NCBI GenBank assembly: GCA_958454405.1 | Contig: CAUEBO010000009.1 | Location: forward strand, 3,107-67,106 | Reading direction: 5' to 3' | Length of the DNA stretch: 64,000 bases | Source of the DNA: an uncultured Eggerthellaceae bacterium | GTDB lineage: Bacteria; Actinomycetota; Coriobacteriia; Coriobacteriales; Eggerthellaceae | In this document: positions 49,057-57,207 of the stretch, piece after piece | How the letters are laid out: each line of letters starts with the position of its first letter | How positions within the stretch are numbered: the stretch's first letter is position 1 | Position numbers and translations under genes: made by a program | Notes under the pieces: generated by a model | The model's input: the letters and a program-made list of their open reading frames with translations, nothing else | Databases searched by the model: none | What the model was told of the DNA's origin: nothing

Positions 49057-49759
49057 AGGCTATCGGATACTCGTGGTCGAAGACGATGCGGCGGTGCGCC
49101 GCCTGGTCACCACCACGCTCGATCTGCACGGTTACGCCCACCGCGAGGCCAAGACGGCGGCCCAGGCGCTGCTTGAATGCTCATCGCAGCCGCCTGATCT
49201 TGCCATTCTGGATCTCGGCCTGCCGGATGGCGACGGGGTCGAGGTCATCCGCACCGTGCGCGCCTGGTCGCAGCTTCCCATCATCGTGCTGTCCGCCCGC
49301 CAGGAGGATGCCGACAAGGTGGATGCCCTCGACGCGGGAGCCGACGACTATCTGGTGAAGCCCTTTTCCGTGGAAGAGCTGCTCGCACGGCTGCGCGCCG
49401 CGCTGCGCAGGCTCGATCGCGAGCGCGCTCTGCAGGGCGCCTCCGAGGAGACCGTGTACGAGAACGGCGGCCTGCGCATCGACTACGCGGCCGGCAGCGT
49501 GTGGCGCGACGGCGAGGAAGTGCACCTGACGCCCTTCGAGTACCGGCTGCTCTGCGTGCTCGCGCGCAACACCGGCAAAGTCCTCACGCACAACTACCTG
49601 CTGAAGGAGGTGTGGGGCGCGGCGCTCGCGTCCGATCGCTCGTCGCTGCGCGTGTTCATGGCCACCCTGCGCAAGAAGATAGAGCCCGATCCGGCGCATC
49701 CGGTCTATCTGCAAACCCACGTTGGAGTGGGCTATCGCATGATGCGCGTGGAGGGCTAG
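49049..49759 (+). CDS. kdpE: Response regulator KdpE
   Basis: A 236-residue OmpR-family regulator with phospho-acceptor D55 (LAILDLGLPDGDG), Lys K101 (YLVKPFS) and a C-terminal winged helix (HLTPFEYRLLCVLARN, then SSLRVFMATLRKKIEPD). Start GTG 49049 lies inside the kdpD end. It probably activates kdpFABC through the repeats at 41083-41122. Its stop codon overlaps that of the convergent LysR gene by 2 bp. Confidence 0.95.
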   Translation: MAEGYRILVVEDDAAVRRLVTTTLDLHGYAHREAKTAAQALLECSSQPPDLAILDLGLPDGDGVEVIRTVRAWSQLPIIVLSARQEDADKVDALDAGADDYLVKPFSVEELLARLRAALRRLDRERALQGASEETVYENGGLRIDYAAGSVWRDGEEVHLTPFEYRLLCVLARNTGKVLTHNYLLKEVWGAALASDRSSLRVFMATLRKKIEPDPAHPVYLQTHVGVGYRMMRVEG

Positions 49760-50688
49760 AGGCCGCGCGCCGGCGCGCGGCGATCGTTGTCGGGCGACAC
49801 GACGGGGAACGTGTACGAGCCGATGAAGTCGATGAACCGGTCCACTATCTTCAGGCGGTTCTTGTCGTTGCGGTAGATCAGGTACACTTTGTGGAAGTCC
49901 TTCGGCACGCCGTCGATGGTGAGGATGGCCACGTCGTCGAACGACTTGACCAGAAACGAGTAGCAGATGAGGGCCATGCGCGAAGGATCCGACGACACCA
50001 GGCTGCACAGCGTGATCTCGTCGTTGAAGCTCTGGTCGATCGAGAGGCCCTCTTCCTCCACGAGCGCGCGCATCTCCTCGCCAGCGGGGTTGATGCCGGC
50101 AACGTAGCCTGCCAGGTCGTAGCCGCGCAGCTCGTCCAGGCTGATGCTCGTGCGCTTCGCCAACGGGTGGTCGCGGTGGACGCCTAAAACGAGCTCTTGG
50201 GACCAGCAATGCAGGTAGCACAGATCGGGATCCTCGCGGATCTTGCCGCCGAACACCACGTCGAGCTTCCCCTTCTTCAGCTCGTCCACCAGGTTGTAGG
50301 TGAAGCCCTGCTCGATGTCGATGAGCAGGTCCACACCCAGCTCCCGCTTGAATTCCTGCACGGCCTGCGACCACTGCTTCCCCTGCATGGCGAACGTGGT
50401 GCCCAGCTTGAGCACGCCGTATTGGCGCTCCACCCGTTCGTGCACGAGCGAAATGCCCTTCTCCAGGTTGATGAGGGCGATGCTCACGTATTCGTAGAAG
50501 TCGCGCCCCGCATCGGTGAGCTCGACCTGGTGGGAGCTTTTGACGAACAGGGGCGTTCCCAGCTCTTTCTCAAGTTGCGAGACGGCTCCGGAGAGCGTGG
50601 GCTGTGCGATGTAGAGTTCGCGTGCCGCCCGCGTGTAGTGTTTGACCTCGGCGAGCTTCTGGAAATAGTACAGATGGGACAGGTTCAT
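49756..50688 (-). CDS. LysR-family transcriptional regulator
   Basis: A 310-residue regulator. The N-terminal HTH is at about 1-60 (LYYFQKLAEVKHYTRAARELYIAQPTLSGAVSQLEKELGTPLF); a periplasmic-binding-like effector domain occupies 90-300. Its gene lies downstream of aroE and the Gfo/Idh gene on the same strand, separated from them by a terminator-like hairpin at 50804-50829. It is a plausible controller of that pair. The effector is unknown. Confidence 0.9.
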   Translation of the reverse strand: MNLSHLYYFQKLAEVKHYTRAARELYIAQPTLSGAVSQLEKELGTPLFVKSSHQVELTDAGRDFYEYVSIALINLEKGISLVHERVERQYGVLKLGTTFAMQGKQWSQAVQEFKRELGVDLLIDIEQGFTYNLVDELKKGKLDVVFGGKIREDPDLCYLHCWSQELVLGVHRDHPLAKRTSISLDELRGYDLAGYVAGINPAGEEMRALVEEEGLSIDQSFNDEITLCSLVSSDPSRMALICYSFLVKSFDDVAILTIDGVPKDFHKVYLIYRNDKNRLKIVDRFIDFIGSYTFPVVSPDNDRRAPARGL

Positions 50689-50803
50689 GTATGCTCCCGC
50701 GATTGAACGGTCATCGGCAGAGTCCCGTGGATCGAAGCCGCTTGCGCGTCGGCGATCCGGCGGCGCCTTTGATTATAGGGGAAAACCGCGAGGGGGAAAA
50801 CCG

Positions 50804-50829
50804 GCAAAAGCCCCCGAAGGGGCTTTTGC
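50804..50829 (-). terminator. Intrinsic terminator after the Gfo/Idh gene
   Basis: An 11-bp perfect stem (GCAAAAGCCCC with GGGGCTTTTGC) and a 4-nt loop. On the minus strand it is followed by cggtttt. Further dyads lie between it and the gene end: AGAGCGCTG/CAGCGCTCT at 50833-50890 and CTGAAA/TTTCAG near 50907-50930. Confidence 0.68.
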
Positions 50830-50931
50830 TTTAGAGCGCTGAATGGGGGTTCGGCGGCTTTGCGAGGGTCGCCTGATGTCGCAGCGCTCTCGAATAGGTT
50901 CGAACCTGAAATCCCGAGTTTGCTTTTCAGG

Positions 50932-51978
50932 CTAATCGACGTCGACGATCTGCTTCGTGTCGGATGACTTCAGGATGGCGTTGATCACCTTCAGGGTGGC
51001 CAGGCCGTCCTCGCCCGTGCAGCGCGGCTTCGTCTCGCGGCCCTGGCACAGGTCCACGAAGTGCTCGAGCTCGGCGGTCATGGGGTCGTTCTCCTCAAGC
51101 TCGAAGTGCTCCTTGTGCAGCTGCTCGGCCCAGCCGAAGTGGTCTTCGTCGTAGGAGTAGAAGTCCATGTTGGGGAAGCCCAGCGAGCCCTTCGTGCCGA
51201 AGAAGTGCAGGCTGTTCTCGCCCGGGAACCACTTGAAGAAGTGGTTCTCGCAGGCGGACAGGTCGTAGTTCCACGGGCCCGGCGTGCCGTCGGAGATGAA
51301 GTAGGTGGCCGTGGGGCCTTCGGCGAACTCGTACAGCACCGACACGGAGTCCTCGATCTCGTTGCTGCGGATGGTGTTGCGGCTGGCGGCGTAGACGCGG
51401 TTCACCGTCATGCCGGTGGTGTAGTTGAGGTCGTCGACGTCGTGGATGGCGTTGATGAGCAGGGGGCCGCCGCCTTTCTTGGTGTGCCATTCCACATCGT
51501 AGTAGCTGTGCGGCTTGGCGATGGCGTACGTGCCCTGCACGCCCACGAGGTCGCCCAAACGGCCCGACTCGATGAACTCGCGCAGGAACAGGTACTTGGT
51601 GGAGGAGCGGCGATGGTGCCCGATGAGCAGCGTCGCGCCCGCCTCGTTGCACATGTCGATGATCTGCTGGCCTTCTTCCACCGTGTTGGCGATGGGCTTC
51701 TCCAGCAGGATGTTCTTGATGCCGGCGTCCAGGCAGGCGCGCGTGGACTGCACGTGCAGGCCGTTGGGCAGCGCGATGGCCACGGCGTCCAGCTGCACCT
51801 TCTGCAGCAGCTCGTTGTAGTCCTCGAACAGCGGCACGTCCAGCTCGGCCGCCACGTCCACGGCCTGCTGGCCGAAGCCGGCGACGGCGACCAGGTCGAG
51901 CTCGGGGTTGGCAACGGCGTCCCGGGCGATCTTGGAACCCTGGTTCAATCCGAATACTGCGAAGCGAATGACGGACAT
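50932..51978 (-). CDS. Gfo/Idh/MocA-family oxidoreductase
   Basis: A 348-residue NAD(P)-dependent dehydrogenase. The N-terminal Rossmann fold starts at RFAVFGLNQGSKIARDAV, which lacks the usual GxGxxG spacing. The family motif EKPIA (LLEKPIANT) is near 97, and the C-terminal domain has the catalytic-site stretch INAIHDVDDLNY. Substrates in this family are sugars, inositols or related polyols. Being next to a shikimate/quinate dehydrogenase gene suggests a cyclitol or quinate-type compound, but this is inference. ATG 51978 follows AAGAGGT. Confidence 0.85.
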   Translation of the reverse strand: MSVIRFAVFGLNQGSKIARDAVANPELDLVAVAGFGQQAVDVAAELDVPLFEDYNELLQKVQLDAVAIALPNGLHVQSTRACLDAGIKNILLEKPIANTVEEGQQIIDMCNEAGATLLIGHHRRSSTKYLFLREFIESGRLGDLVGVQGTYAIAKPHSYYDVEWHTKKGGGPLLINAIHDVDDLNYTTGMTVNRVYAASRNTIRSNEIEDSVSVLYEFAEGPTATYFISDGTPGPWNYDLSACENHFFKWFPGENSLHFFGTKGSLGFPNMDFYSYDEDHFGWAEQLHKEHFELEENDPMTAELEHFVDLCQGRETKPRCTGEDGLATLKVINAILKSSDTKQIVDVD

Positions 51979-52098
51979 GATAGTACCTCTTTCTTCTTGC
52001 ATCGGTAGGGGAGATCGGGCGTTTTCGGGTGCACTCGACCGGACCCACGGAACAGGTCTTCTCATCGGGGTTCGGTTATGACGGGATTCGATCGGAAG

Positions 52099-52132
52099 GG
52101 CCGCCGGCGGGTTGATCAGGCCGCCGGCGGCC
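52099..52132 (-). terminator. GC-rich hairpin after aroE
   Basis: A 12-bp perfect stem (GGCCGCCGGCGG with CCGCCGGCGGCC) directly after the aroE stop, without a clear T-run. It may attenuate transcription into the Gfo/Idh gene 160 nt downstream. Confidence 0.45.
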
Positions 52133-52138
52133 TGGATG

Positions 52139-53011
52139 CTATTCGGCGAAGAACTTCTCTTCGATGTAGCCGACCGGCATTTCCTGGCCGGTCCAGATGT
52201 TCTCGCCGATGGCGGCCTGCCACAGCAGCATGCCCAGTCCGCTCACGGCCTTGTTGCCGTGCTCGGCGGCCATCGCGAGGAGCTTGGTGACGCGGGGGTT
52301 GTACACGGTGTCGGCAACGGCCAAGCCGTCATGCAGCATGTCCTCTTCCAGCGTGCACTGGTCCTCCATCGGCGGCATGCCCACGCGCGAGGCGTTCACG
52401 AACAGCTGGGAAGCGGCCACGGAAGCGCGCAGGTCGTCCTTGTCGTCCAGGTCGTGCAGCGTGATGTTGCAGCCGGTCTTCGCCGCAAGGTCGCCGATGC
52501 GCTTTTCGGTCGCGTCGTAGAAGTTGTCGCGGATGTTGAAGACGTCGATCTCCTTGACGCCGTCCAGGGCGGCCTGCGTGAAGATGGCCGAGCCCGCGCC
52601 GCCCGCGCCGACGATGGTCATCTTCTTGCCGATGATGTCCACGTCGTTCTCCTTGAGGTTGCGCATGAAGCCGGCGCCGTCGGTGTTGTGCCCGATGGCC
52701 TTTCCGTCCTGCATGACCACCGTGTTGACGGCGCCCATGAGCTTGGCGGCGTCGGACAGCTCGTCAAGGTAGGGGAGGATCAGGGTCTTGAGCGGCATGG
52801 TGACGTTGTAGCCGGCCACGCCCATGGCCTTCATGCCCTTGACGACCGATTCGAGATCGTCGGGCTGCACGTCGTAGACGAGGTAGGCGTAGTCGAGCCC
52901 CAGCTTGTCGAACGCGGCGTTGTGCATGGCCGGCGACATCGAGTGCTCGACCGGGCTGCCGATGAGCGCGATAGTCTTGGTGTGTCCAGAGATGCCCAGT
53001 TTTTCTCCCAT
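52139..53011 (-). CDS. aroE: Shikimate/quinate 5-dehydrogenase
   Basis: A 290-residue enzyme with the shikimate-binding motif SPVEHSMSPAMHNAAF, catalytic Lys in NVTMPLK, NTDGAGF with its Asp, and the nucleotide-binding loop VGAGGAGSAI. The C-terminus has GLGMLLWQAAIG. It may be the biosynthetic AroE, or a YdiB-like quinate/shikimate dehydrogenase used in catabolism. Its place beside a Gfo/Idh enzyme and a LysR regulator, and away from other aro genes, favours the latter. ATG 53011 follows AAGGAG. Confidence 0.88.
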   Translation of the reverse strand: MGEKLGISGHTKTIALIGSPVEHSMSPAMHNAAFDKLGLDYAYLVYDVQPDDLESVVKGMKAMGVAGYNVTMPLKTLILPYLDELSDAAKLMGAVNTVVMQDGKAIGHNTDGAGFMRNLKENDVDIIGKKMTIVGAGGAGSAIFTQAALDGVKEIDVFNIRDNFYDATEKRIGDLAAKTGCNITLHDLDDKDDLRASVAASQLFVNASRVGMPPMEDQCTLEEDMLHDGLAVADTVYNPRVTKLLAMAAEHGNKAVSGLGMLLWQAAIGENIWTGQEMPVGYIEEKFFAE

Positions 53012-53171
53012 GAAATACTCCTTCGGTTGCCGACGATCGATTACCACGGCCCCATTATCCCGCAGACTGCCGCAGCAAATCCAATAGGATTATTTCCCGG
53101 ATGAACGTCAACGATTGAAGAAGTCTATCGATCCAGATGGTGAACCGAATAGGTACCTGCGGCGCGCGCGG

Positions 53172-53915
53172 TTACCGAGGCTTTTTCGCCACGTGCACGG
53201 CCGCGATGCCGCCCGTGTAGTTCTTCCACTCCACCTCTTGGAAGCCGGCGTCGCGCATCATCTGCGCCAAGCCCTGCTGGTCCGGGAACGCGCGGATGGA
53301 CTCTCCCAGGTAGACGAAGCCCTCGCGATCGCCGGTGATGAGCCCTCCCCAGAACGGGATGAGGTGCTTGAGGTAGAACCCGTACAGCGCGCGCCACGCC
53401 CGGTTCGGCGGCGTCGAGAACTCCAGGCACACGAGCGAGCCGCCCGGCTTGAGCACGCGGAACATCTCGGAGAGCGCGCGCGGCCGGTCGGGCATGTTGC
53501 GGATGCCGTAGGCCATGGTTATCACGTCGTAGGAGGCGTCGTCGTAGGGGATGTCCTGCGCGTCCACCTCGTCGAAGTCAACGGGCACGCCGCAGGCTGC
53601 GCCCTCGTCGTAGTGCGCGCGCGCCACCTCCAGCATCTGGGGGACGAAGTCGGTGAGCTGGATGTGGGCGGGGCGCTTCGCGCGCGCTGCGGCGAAGGCC
53701 ACGTCTCCCGTGCCGCCTGCGATGTCCAGCACGTCGCTCGTCTCGTCGATGGGGGCCTGGCGCATCATGCCGGCCAGCCACAGCTTGTAGGCGCCGAAGC
53801 TCGACACGGCGTTGAAGCGCTCGTACTTCTTCGCGATGGTCGAGAATATTTCGTAGACGCGCTCCGAGGAGAGCTCTGCGGGTGCTTCTTTCCCGGTTGC
53901 GGTGTCGATGCTCAC
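53172..53915 (-). CDS. menG: Demethylmenaquinone methyltransferase
   Basis: A 247-residue SAM-dependent methyltransferase of the UbiE/MenG family: YDFx-like start RVYEIFSTIAKKYERFNAVSSFG, SAM motif DVLDIAGGTGDVAF, DAQDIPYDDASYDVITMAYGIRNM and the FSTPPN segment. It methylates demethylmenaquinone in the last step of menaquinone synthesis, supplying the quinone used by anaerobic reductases such as those in this window. GTG 53915 follows GGAG; the only in-frame ATG is 32 codons upstream in poor context. Confidence 0.9.
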   Translation of the reverse strand: MSIDTATGKEAPAELSSERVYEIFSTIAKKYERFNAVSSFGAYKLWLAGMMRQAPIDETSDVLDIAGGTGDVAFAAARAKRPAHIQLTDFVPQMLEVARAHYDEGAACGVPVDFDEVDAQDIPYDDASYDVITMAYGIRNMPDRPRALSEMFRVLKPGGSLVCLEFSTPPNRAWRALYGFYLKHLIPFWGGLITGDREGFVYLGESIRAFPDQQGLAQMMRDAGFQEVEWKNYTGGIAAVHVAKKPR

Positions 53916-54027
53916 AGGCGGTGCTCCATGGGTCGAGATGCGGCGGACAGGTGCGGCTTCATGATATCGCAGTTTGCCGCCCTCGCGCGGCGGGCGGCCA
54001 AAGCGGAGCATATTCGCGCCAGTCGGC

Positions 54028-54036
54028 GGGGGGGGG
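54028..54036. repeat. G9 tract in the menG/amidohydrolase divergent region
   Basis: Nine G bases lie 113 bp from the menG start and 142 bp from the amidohydrolase start, upstream of the extended -10 at 54121. Length changes could alter promoter geometry. Confidence 0.6.
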
Positions 54037-54120
54037 TCGCGCCGGGCCGTCCGCGCGCGTCGCGTCGTGCTTCCGCCCCCCGAACGACCTCTGTGTTTTC
54101 GCGGGAGAGGGGCCTGGGGG

Positions 54121-54129
54121 TGCTATCAT
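54121..54129 (+). promoter_or_regulatory. Extended -10 of the amidohydrolase gene
   Basis: TGC TATCAT lies 48 nt before the ATG at 54178. Confidence 0.5.
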
Positions 54130-54177
54130 ACGGGGCACACGACAGTGCCCAGGCATTGGGAGATAGGCGAGGCAGCT

Positions 54178-55533
54178 ATGTTATTGTGCGCACAGTACGT
54201 TCTTCCCATCACCTCTGAGCCGTTCCAGCATGGCGCGGTGCTGATCAGGGACGGCATCATTCGCGACATCGGCTCGATCGACATGCTCAAGCTGCGCTAT
54301 CCCGACGAGGAAGTCAAGGACTTCGGCCTGGCGGCGCTCATGCCGGGCTTCGTCGACCTGCACACCCATCTCGAGAACTCCATCATGCGCGGCATCGTCC
54401 ACGACGTGCCATACACCACCTGGATCATGTCGGTGGTGGAGAAGAGCGCGAAGATGGACGTGAGCGACTGGTACGACTCCGCCATCCTCGGGGGGCTCGA
54501 GGCCCTCTCGAGCGGCATCACCTGCGTCGCCGACATCACGACGACGGGTGCGGCCTGCACGGCCACGCAGAAGCTCGGCATGCGCAGCGTCATCTACCGC
54601 GAAGTGGGCGCCATGGACAAGCGCCGCGTGGACTACGCCATGCGCGTGGCCGAGAACGACATCATGCATTGGCGCGAAGAGGTGGACGGGAGCCGCATCA
54701 CCATCGGCATCGCGCCGGTCGCCATGTACGCCTGCCACCCCTCCGTGTACGGCAAGGTGTCGGAATTCGCGCGCCGCGAGGACGTGCCGGTGGCCATGCA
54801 CCTGGCCGGCAACCGCGAGGAGTACAACTTCATCAAGTACGGCTCGTCGCCGTTCTCCGTGCACACGATGGACCAGAAGCGCGGCTACGTGGAGATCCCG
54901 CCGTGGCTGCCCACCGGCACCACGCCCGTGCGCTACGCGCTCAACTGGGGTGCGTTCGAGTCCGACAACGTGCTGGCCATCCACTGCGTGCATGTGGACG
55001 ACGTGGACGTGCAGAAGCTGCGGGAGTACGACGTGGCCGTGGCCGTGTGCCCGCGCTGCAACGCGCAGCTGGGCATGGGCGTGGCCCCGCTCGACGAGTT
55101 CATGCGCGCCGACCTGCGCCTGGGGCTGGGAACCGATTCCCCCGCCGCCACCGATTCCACCGACATGCTCATGGAGATGCGCATCGGCATGCTGGTGCAG
55201 CGCGCGGTCAACGTGGGACAGTTCCTGGATTCCGCGACCATGCTGGAGATGGCCACCATCGGCGGCGCGCGGGCGCTCAAGCTGGATGACAAGATAGGCT
55301 CGCTCGACGTGGGCAAACGCGCCGACATCATCGCGGTGGACCTGTCCAGCTCGCACCAGACCCCCACCACCGACCCGGTGTCTGCCGTGGTGAACACGTG
55401 CAGCGGCGCGGACATCCTCATGACGATGGTGGACGGCGTCTCCCTGTACGAGAAGAACAAGTGGAACGTAGGCGTGGAAGTGGCGAAGAACATCGCCCGC
55501 GTCATCGAGATACGCGGCAAGTTGAGGGTGTAG
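54178..55533 (+). CDS. Metal-dependent amidohydrolase/deaminase (ATZ/TRZ type)
   Basis: A 451-residue TIM-barrel amidohydrolase. Metal ligands are H62 and H64 (DLHTHLENS), the His of AIHCVHVDD and the Asp of GLGTDSPAATDS; the substrate-side stretch is MHLAGNREEY. The family deaminates purine-type compounds such as S-adenosylhomocysteine, methylthioadenosine or aminofutalosine. It is divergent from menG, so aminofutalosine deaminase (the MqnX step) is one guess; guanine or SAH deaminase are others. The next small gene follows after 3 bp. Confidence 0.82.
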   Translation: MLLCAQYVLPITSEPFQHGAVLIRDGIIRDIGSIDMLKLRYPDEEVKDFGLAALMPGFVDLHTHLENSIMRGIVHDVPYTTWIMSVVEKSAKMDVSDWYDSAILGGLEALSSGITCVADITTTGAACTATQKLGMRSVIYREVGAMDKRRVDYAMRVAENDIMHWREEVDGSRITIGIAPVAMYACHPSVYGKVSEFARREDVPVAMHLAGNREEYNFIKYGSSPFSVHTMDQKRGYVEIPPWLPTGTTPVRYALNWGAFESDNVLAIHCVHVDDVDVQKLREYDVAVAVCPRCNAQLGMGVAPLDEFMRADLRLGLGTDSPAATDSTDMLMEMRIGMLVQRAVNVGQFLDSATMLEMATIGGARALKLDDKIGSLDVGKRADIIAVDLSSSHQTPTTDPVSAVVNTCSGADILMTMVDGVSLYEKNKWNVGVEVAKNIARVIEIRGKLRV

Positions 55534-55536
55534 CGC

Positions 55537-55731
55537 ATGGCGACGAATCAGAAGCTCACGGCCAAGCAGAAAAGCGAGCGCGTCCGCGCGGCGCAGGAGC
55601 GCGAACAGCGCGAGAAGGAGCGGCGCGAGGCGGCCGAGCGCACCAAGAAGATATTCACCGTCGTGGTGTGCGTCATCCTCGTGCTGGCGCTCGGCATACC
55701 CACGATCGCGCTCTCGGTCCTCAGCATGTAG
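55537..55731 (+). CDS. Small single-helix membrane protein
   Basis: A 64-residue protein. Residues 5-37 are highly charged and helix-prone (QKSERVRAAQEREQREKERR); 39-62 form one membrane helix. The start lies 3 bp after the amidohydrolase stop, so the two are probably co-transcribed. The layout resembles small regulators or adaptors of membrane complexes, but I recognise no family. Confidence 0.72.
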   Translation: MATNQKLTAKQKSERVRAAQEREQREKERREAAERTKKIFTVVVCVILVLALGIPTIALSVLSM

Positions 55732-56130
55732 ATCCGGGCTCGCCTGGAACCGCCCGGCGAGGTGGGATTCGGCGGGTTCGGTGGGATTCACGGCCTCGGC
55801 AAGATCGAACGATCGCCTGGAATATGCCCGGTCGGCCTCGGCGGGACCGGGCCGGGCGGTCGTCGGCGGCATGCGGAGCGCGCTGCCCGTCAGCGGGACC
55901 GGGTTCGATCCTTCGGCGACGGCATGGAGCGCGCCGTCCTGCAATGTGGACTCGTCGCCGATGCCCGTTTGCCGGCAGATGTCGGCGTCCGCCGCCGAAC
56001 CGCCGCCCGCGCGCACCAATGCGCGCAGCCTCTTGAGCCCACCCGCTCGCCATCGGGCTGAACGGGAGGCCTCTTCATGAAGGGGAGCGGATTCTTCCCA
56101 AAAATCGGCCAGCGCCGGGCGAAATCAGAA

Positions 56131-56275
56131 ATGACCGGAAACGCGGTCGAATGTGCAGTCTGCGGGGCCGATCCGCGCCCTTCGCGCGCCTTGGTCGCGC
56201 AAAACGCCTGGTCGCGGAATTCTCGCATCCGGTTTCGCGCTCGGCGACTGCGCATTCGACCTCATTTTCGGTCAT
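56131..56275. repeat. 145-bp palindromic repeat, copy 2
   Basis: Same length and core as the copy at 30139-30283. The 30-bp arms (56131-56160 and 56246-56275) are imperfect here. Shared core blocks include cgcccttcgcgcgc, cgcctggtcgc and gcgctcggcgactg. It lies in the 723-bp gap 55732-56454, the rest of which holds no gene I can support. Confidence 0.85.
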
Positions 56276-56454
56276 CTGCGGTTTGGGCCGGAGACTCTTC
56301 GGTGGAATCATCTTCCCGCCTTGCGGAGGGGTGCCGCATGCTTTTTCTGTAGAGGAAGCTCGTCCAGCTTGGTGCAAGGCGTTTGTGATACTATGAATCG
56401 TTGCCGTACGAGACGCGGCGGCGAGATGAGTACAACCGCGCAAAGGGGACGACT

Positions 56455-57204
56455 TTGTTTGGTATAGGTGGATGGGAGTTCTTCCTCATTCTGCTGTTCG
56501 GGTTCCTCATATTCGGGCCCGACAAGCTGCCCGCGATGGCTAAAACGCTGGGGAAGGCGATCAACAAATTCAGAAGCGCTCAAGAGGAGATGAACAAGGT
56601 CATCAAGACCGAGGTCTACGACCCGAACTCCGACGAGCCGTTCAAGAATCCGCTCGAGGCGCTTTCCAAGGTCACCGAGGGATCGAATGCCAAGAAGGAC
56701 GAGAAGCAGGAGAGCTTCTCCGAGCGCAAGGCGAAATACGACAAGGAGCGCGCCGCGAAGAAGGAAGCCGAGGCCAAGAAGGCCGAATCGGCCGGTGCGG
56801 TGGCGGCTGCGGGGTCAGCTGCGGCGAAGGCCGGGGCCTCAGACAAGGCCGCTGCTCCTTCGGACGAGCCCGCCGCCGAGAAGGCGGGCGCGGCACCGGG
56901 CGCCAAGCCGAAGCCGTCGGCTGACGAGCTCTACGGCACGAAGGCGGCTTCCAAGAAGCCCGCCGCTGCGAAGCCCGCGACGGGCGCGAAACCCGCGCCT
57001 CCGAAGCCCGCTGCGACGGCGGCCGGCACGAAGCCGGCGACGGACGCCAAGCCCGCAGCGGCGAAGCCGGCTGCTGCCAAAACCGATGCCGAGAAGGCCG
57101 CCGCCCGCTCCGCTGCGGCGAAGAAGGCCGCTGCGACGCGCGCGGCCAACAAGAAAGCCGGCGAAGCTCCGAAGCCCGACGCGACGAACGAGAAGGGGGA
57201 ATAA
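56455..57204 (+). CDS. tatA: Sec-independent translocase TatA/TatB-type subunit
   Basis: A 249-residue protein. Start TTG 56455, after AAAGGGG, gives MFGIGGWEFFLILLFGFLIF: a short N-out helix (4-20), the hinge FGPDKLP and an amphipathic helix (about 27-50). The C-terminal 190 residues are Lys/Ala/Pro-rich, histone H1-like low complexity, far longer than usual TatA tails. Whether it acts as TatA, TatB or both cannot be told from sequence. tatC follows 3 bp later. It would export the Tat reductases in this window. Confidence 0.88.
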   Translation: MFGIGGWEFFLILLFGFLIFGPDKLPAMAKTLGKAINKFRSAQEEMNKVIKTEVYDPNSDEPFKNPLEALSKVTEGSNAKKDEKQESFSERKAKYDKERAAKKEAEAKKAESAGAVAAAGSAAAKAGASDKAAAPSDEPAAEKAGAAPGAKPKPSADELYGTKAASKKPAAAKPATGAKPAPPKPAATAAGTKPATDAKPAAAKPAAAKTDAEKAAARSAAAKKAAATRAANKKAGEAPKPDATNEKGE

Positions 57205-57207
57205 GCC

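Noticed and set aside
50890..50935. tRNA-like T-loop sequence GGTTCGAACC
   Set aside because: It is only a 10-bp palindrome. No acceptor stem, D-arm or anticodon arm can be folded around it.
55732..56130. Additional gene between the small membrane protein and tatA
   Set aside because: Open frames exist on both strands but have no recognised motif, no good ribosome site and no supported start; they look like high-GC shadows.
56077..56352. Small cysteine-containing protein encoded across the 145-bp repeat
   Set aside because: Similar frames occur on both strands of both repeat copies, which follows from the inverted repeat rather than from coding.
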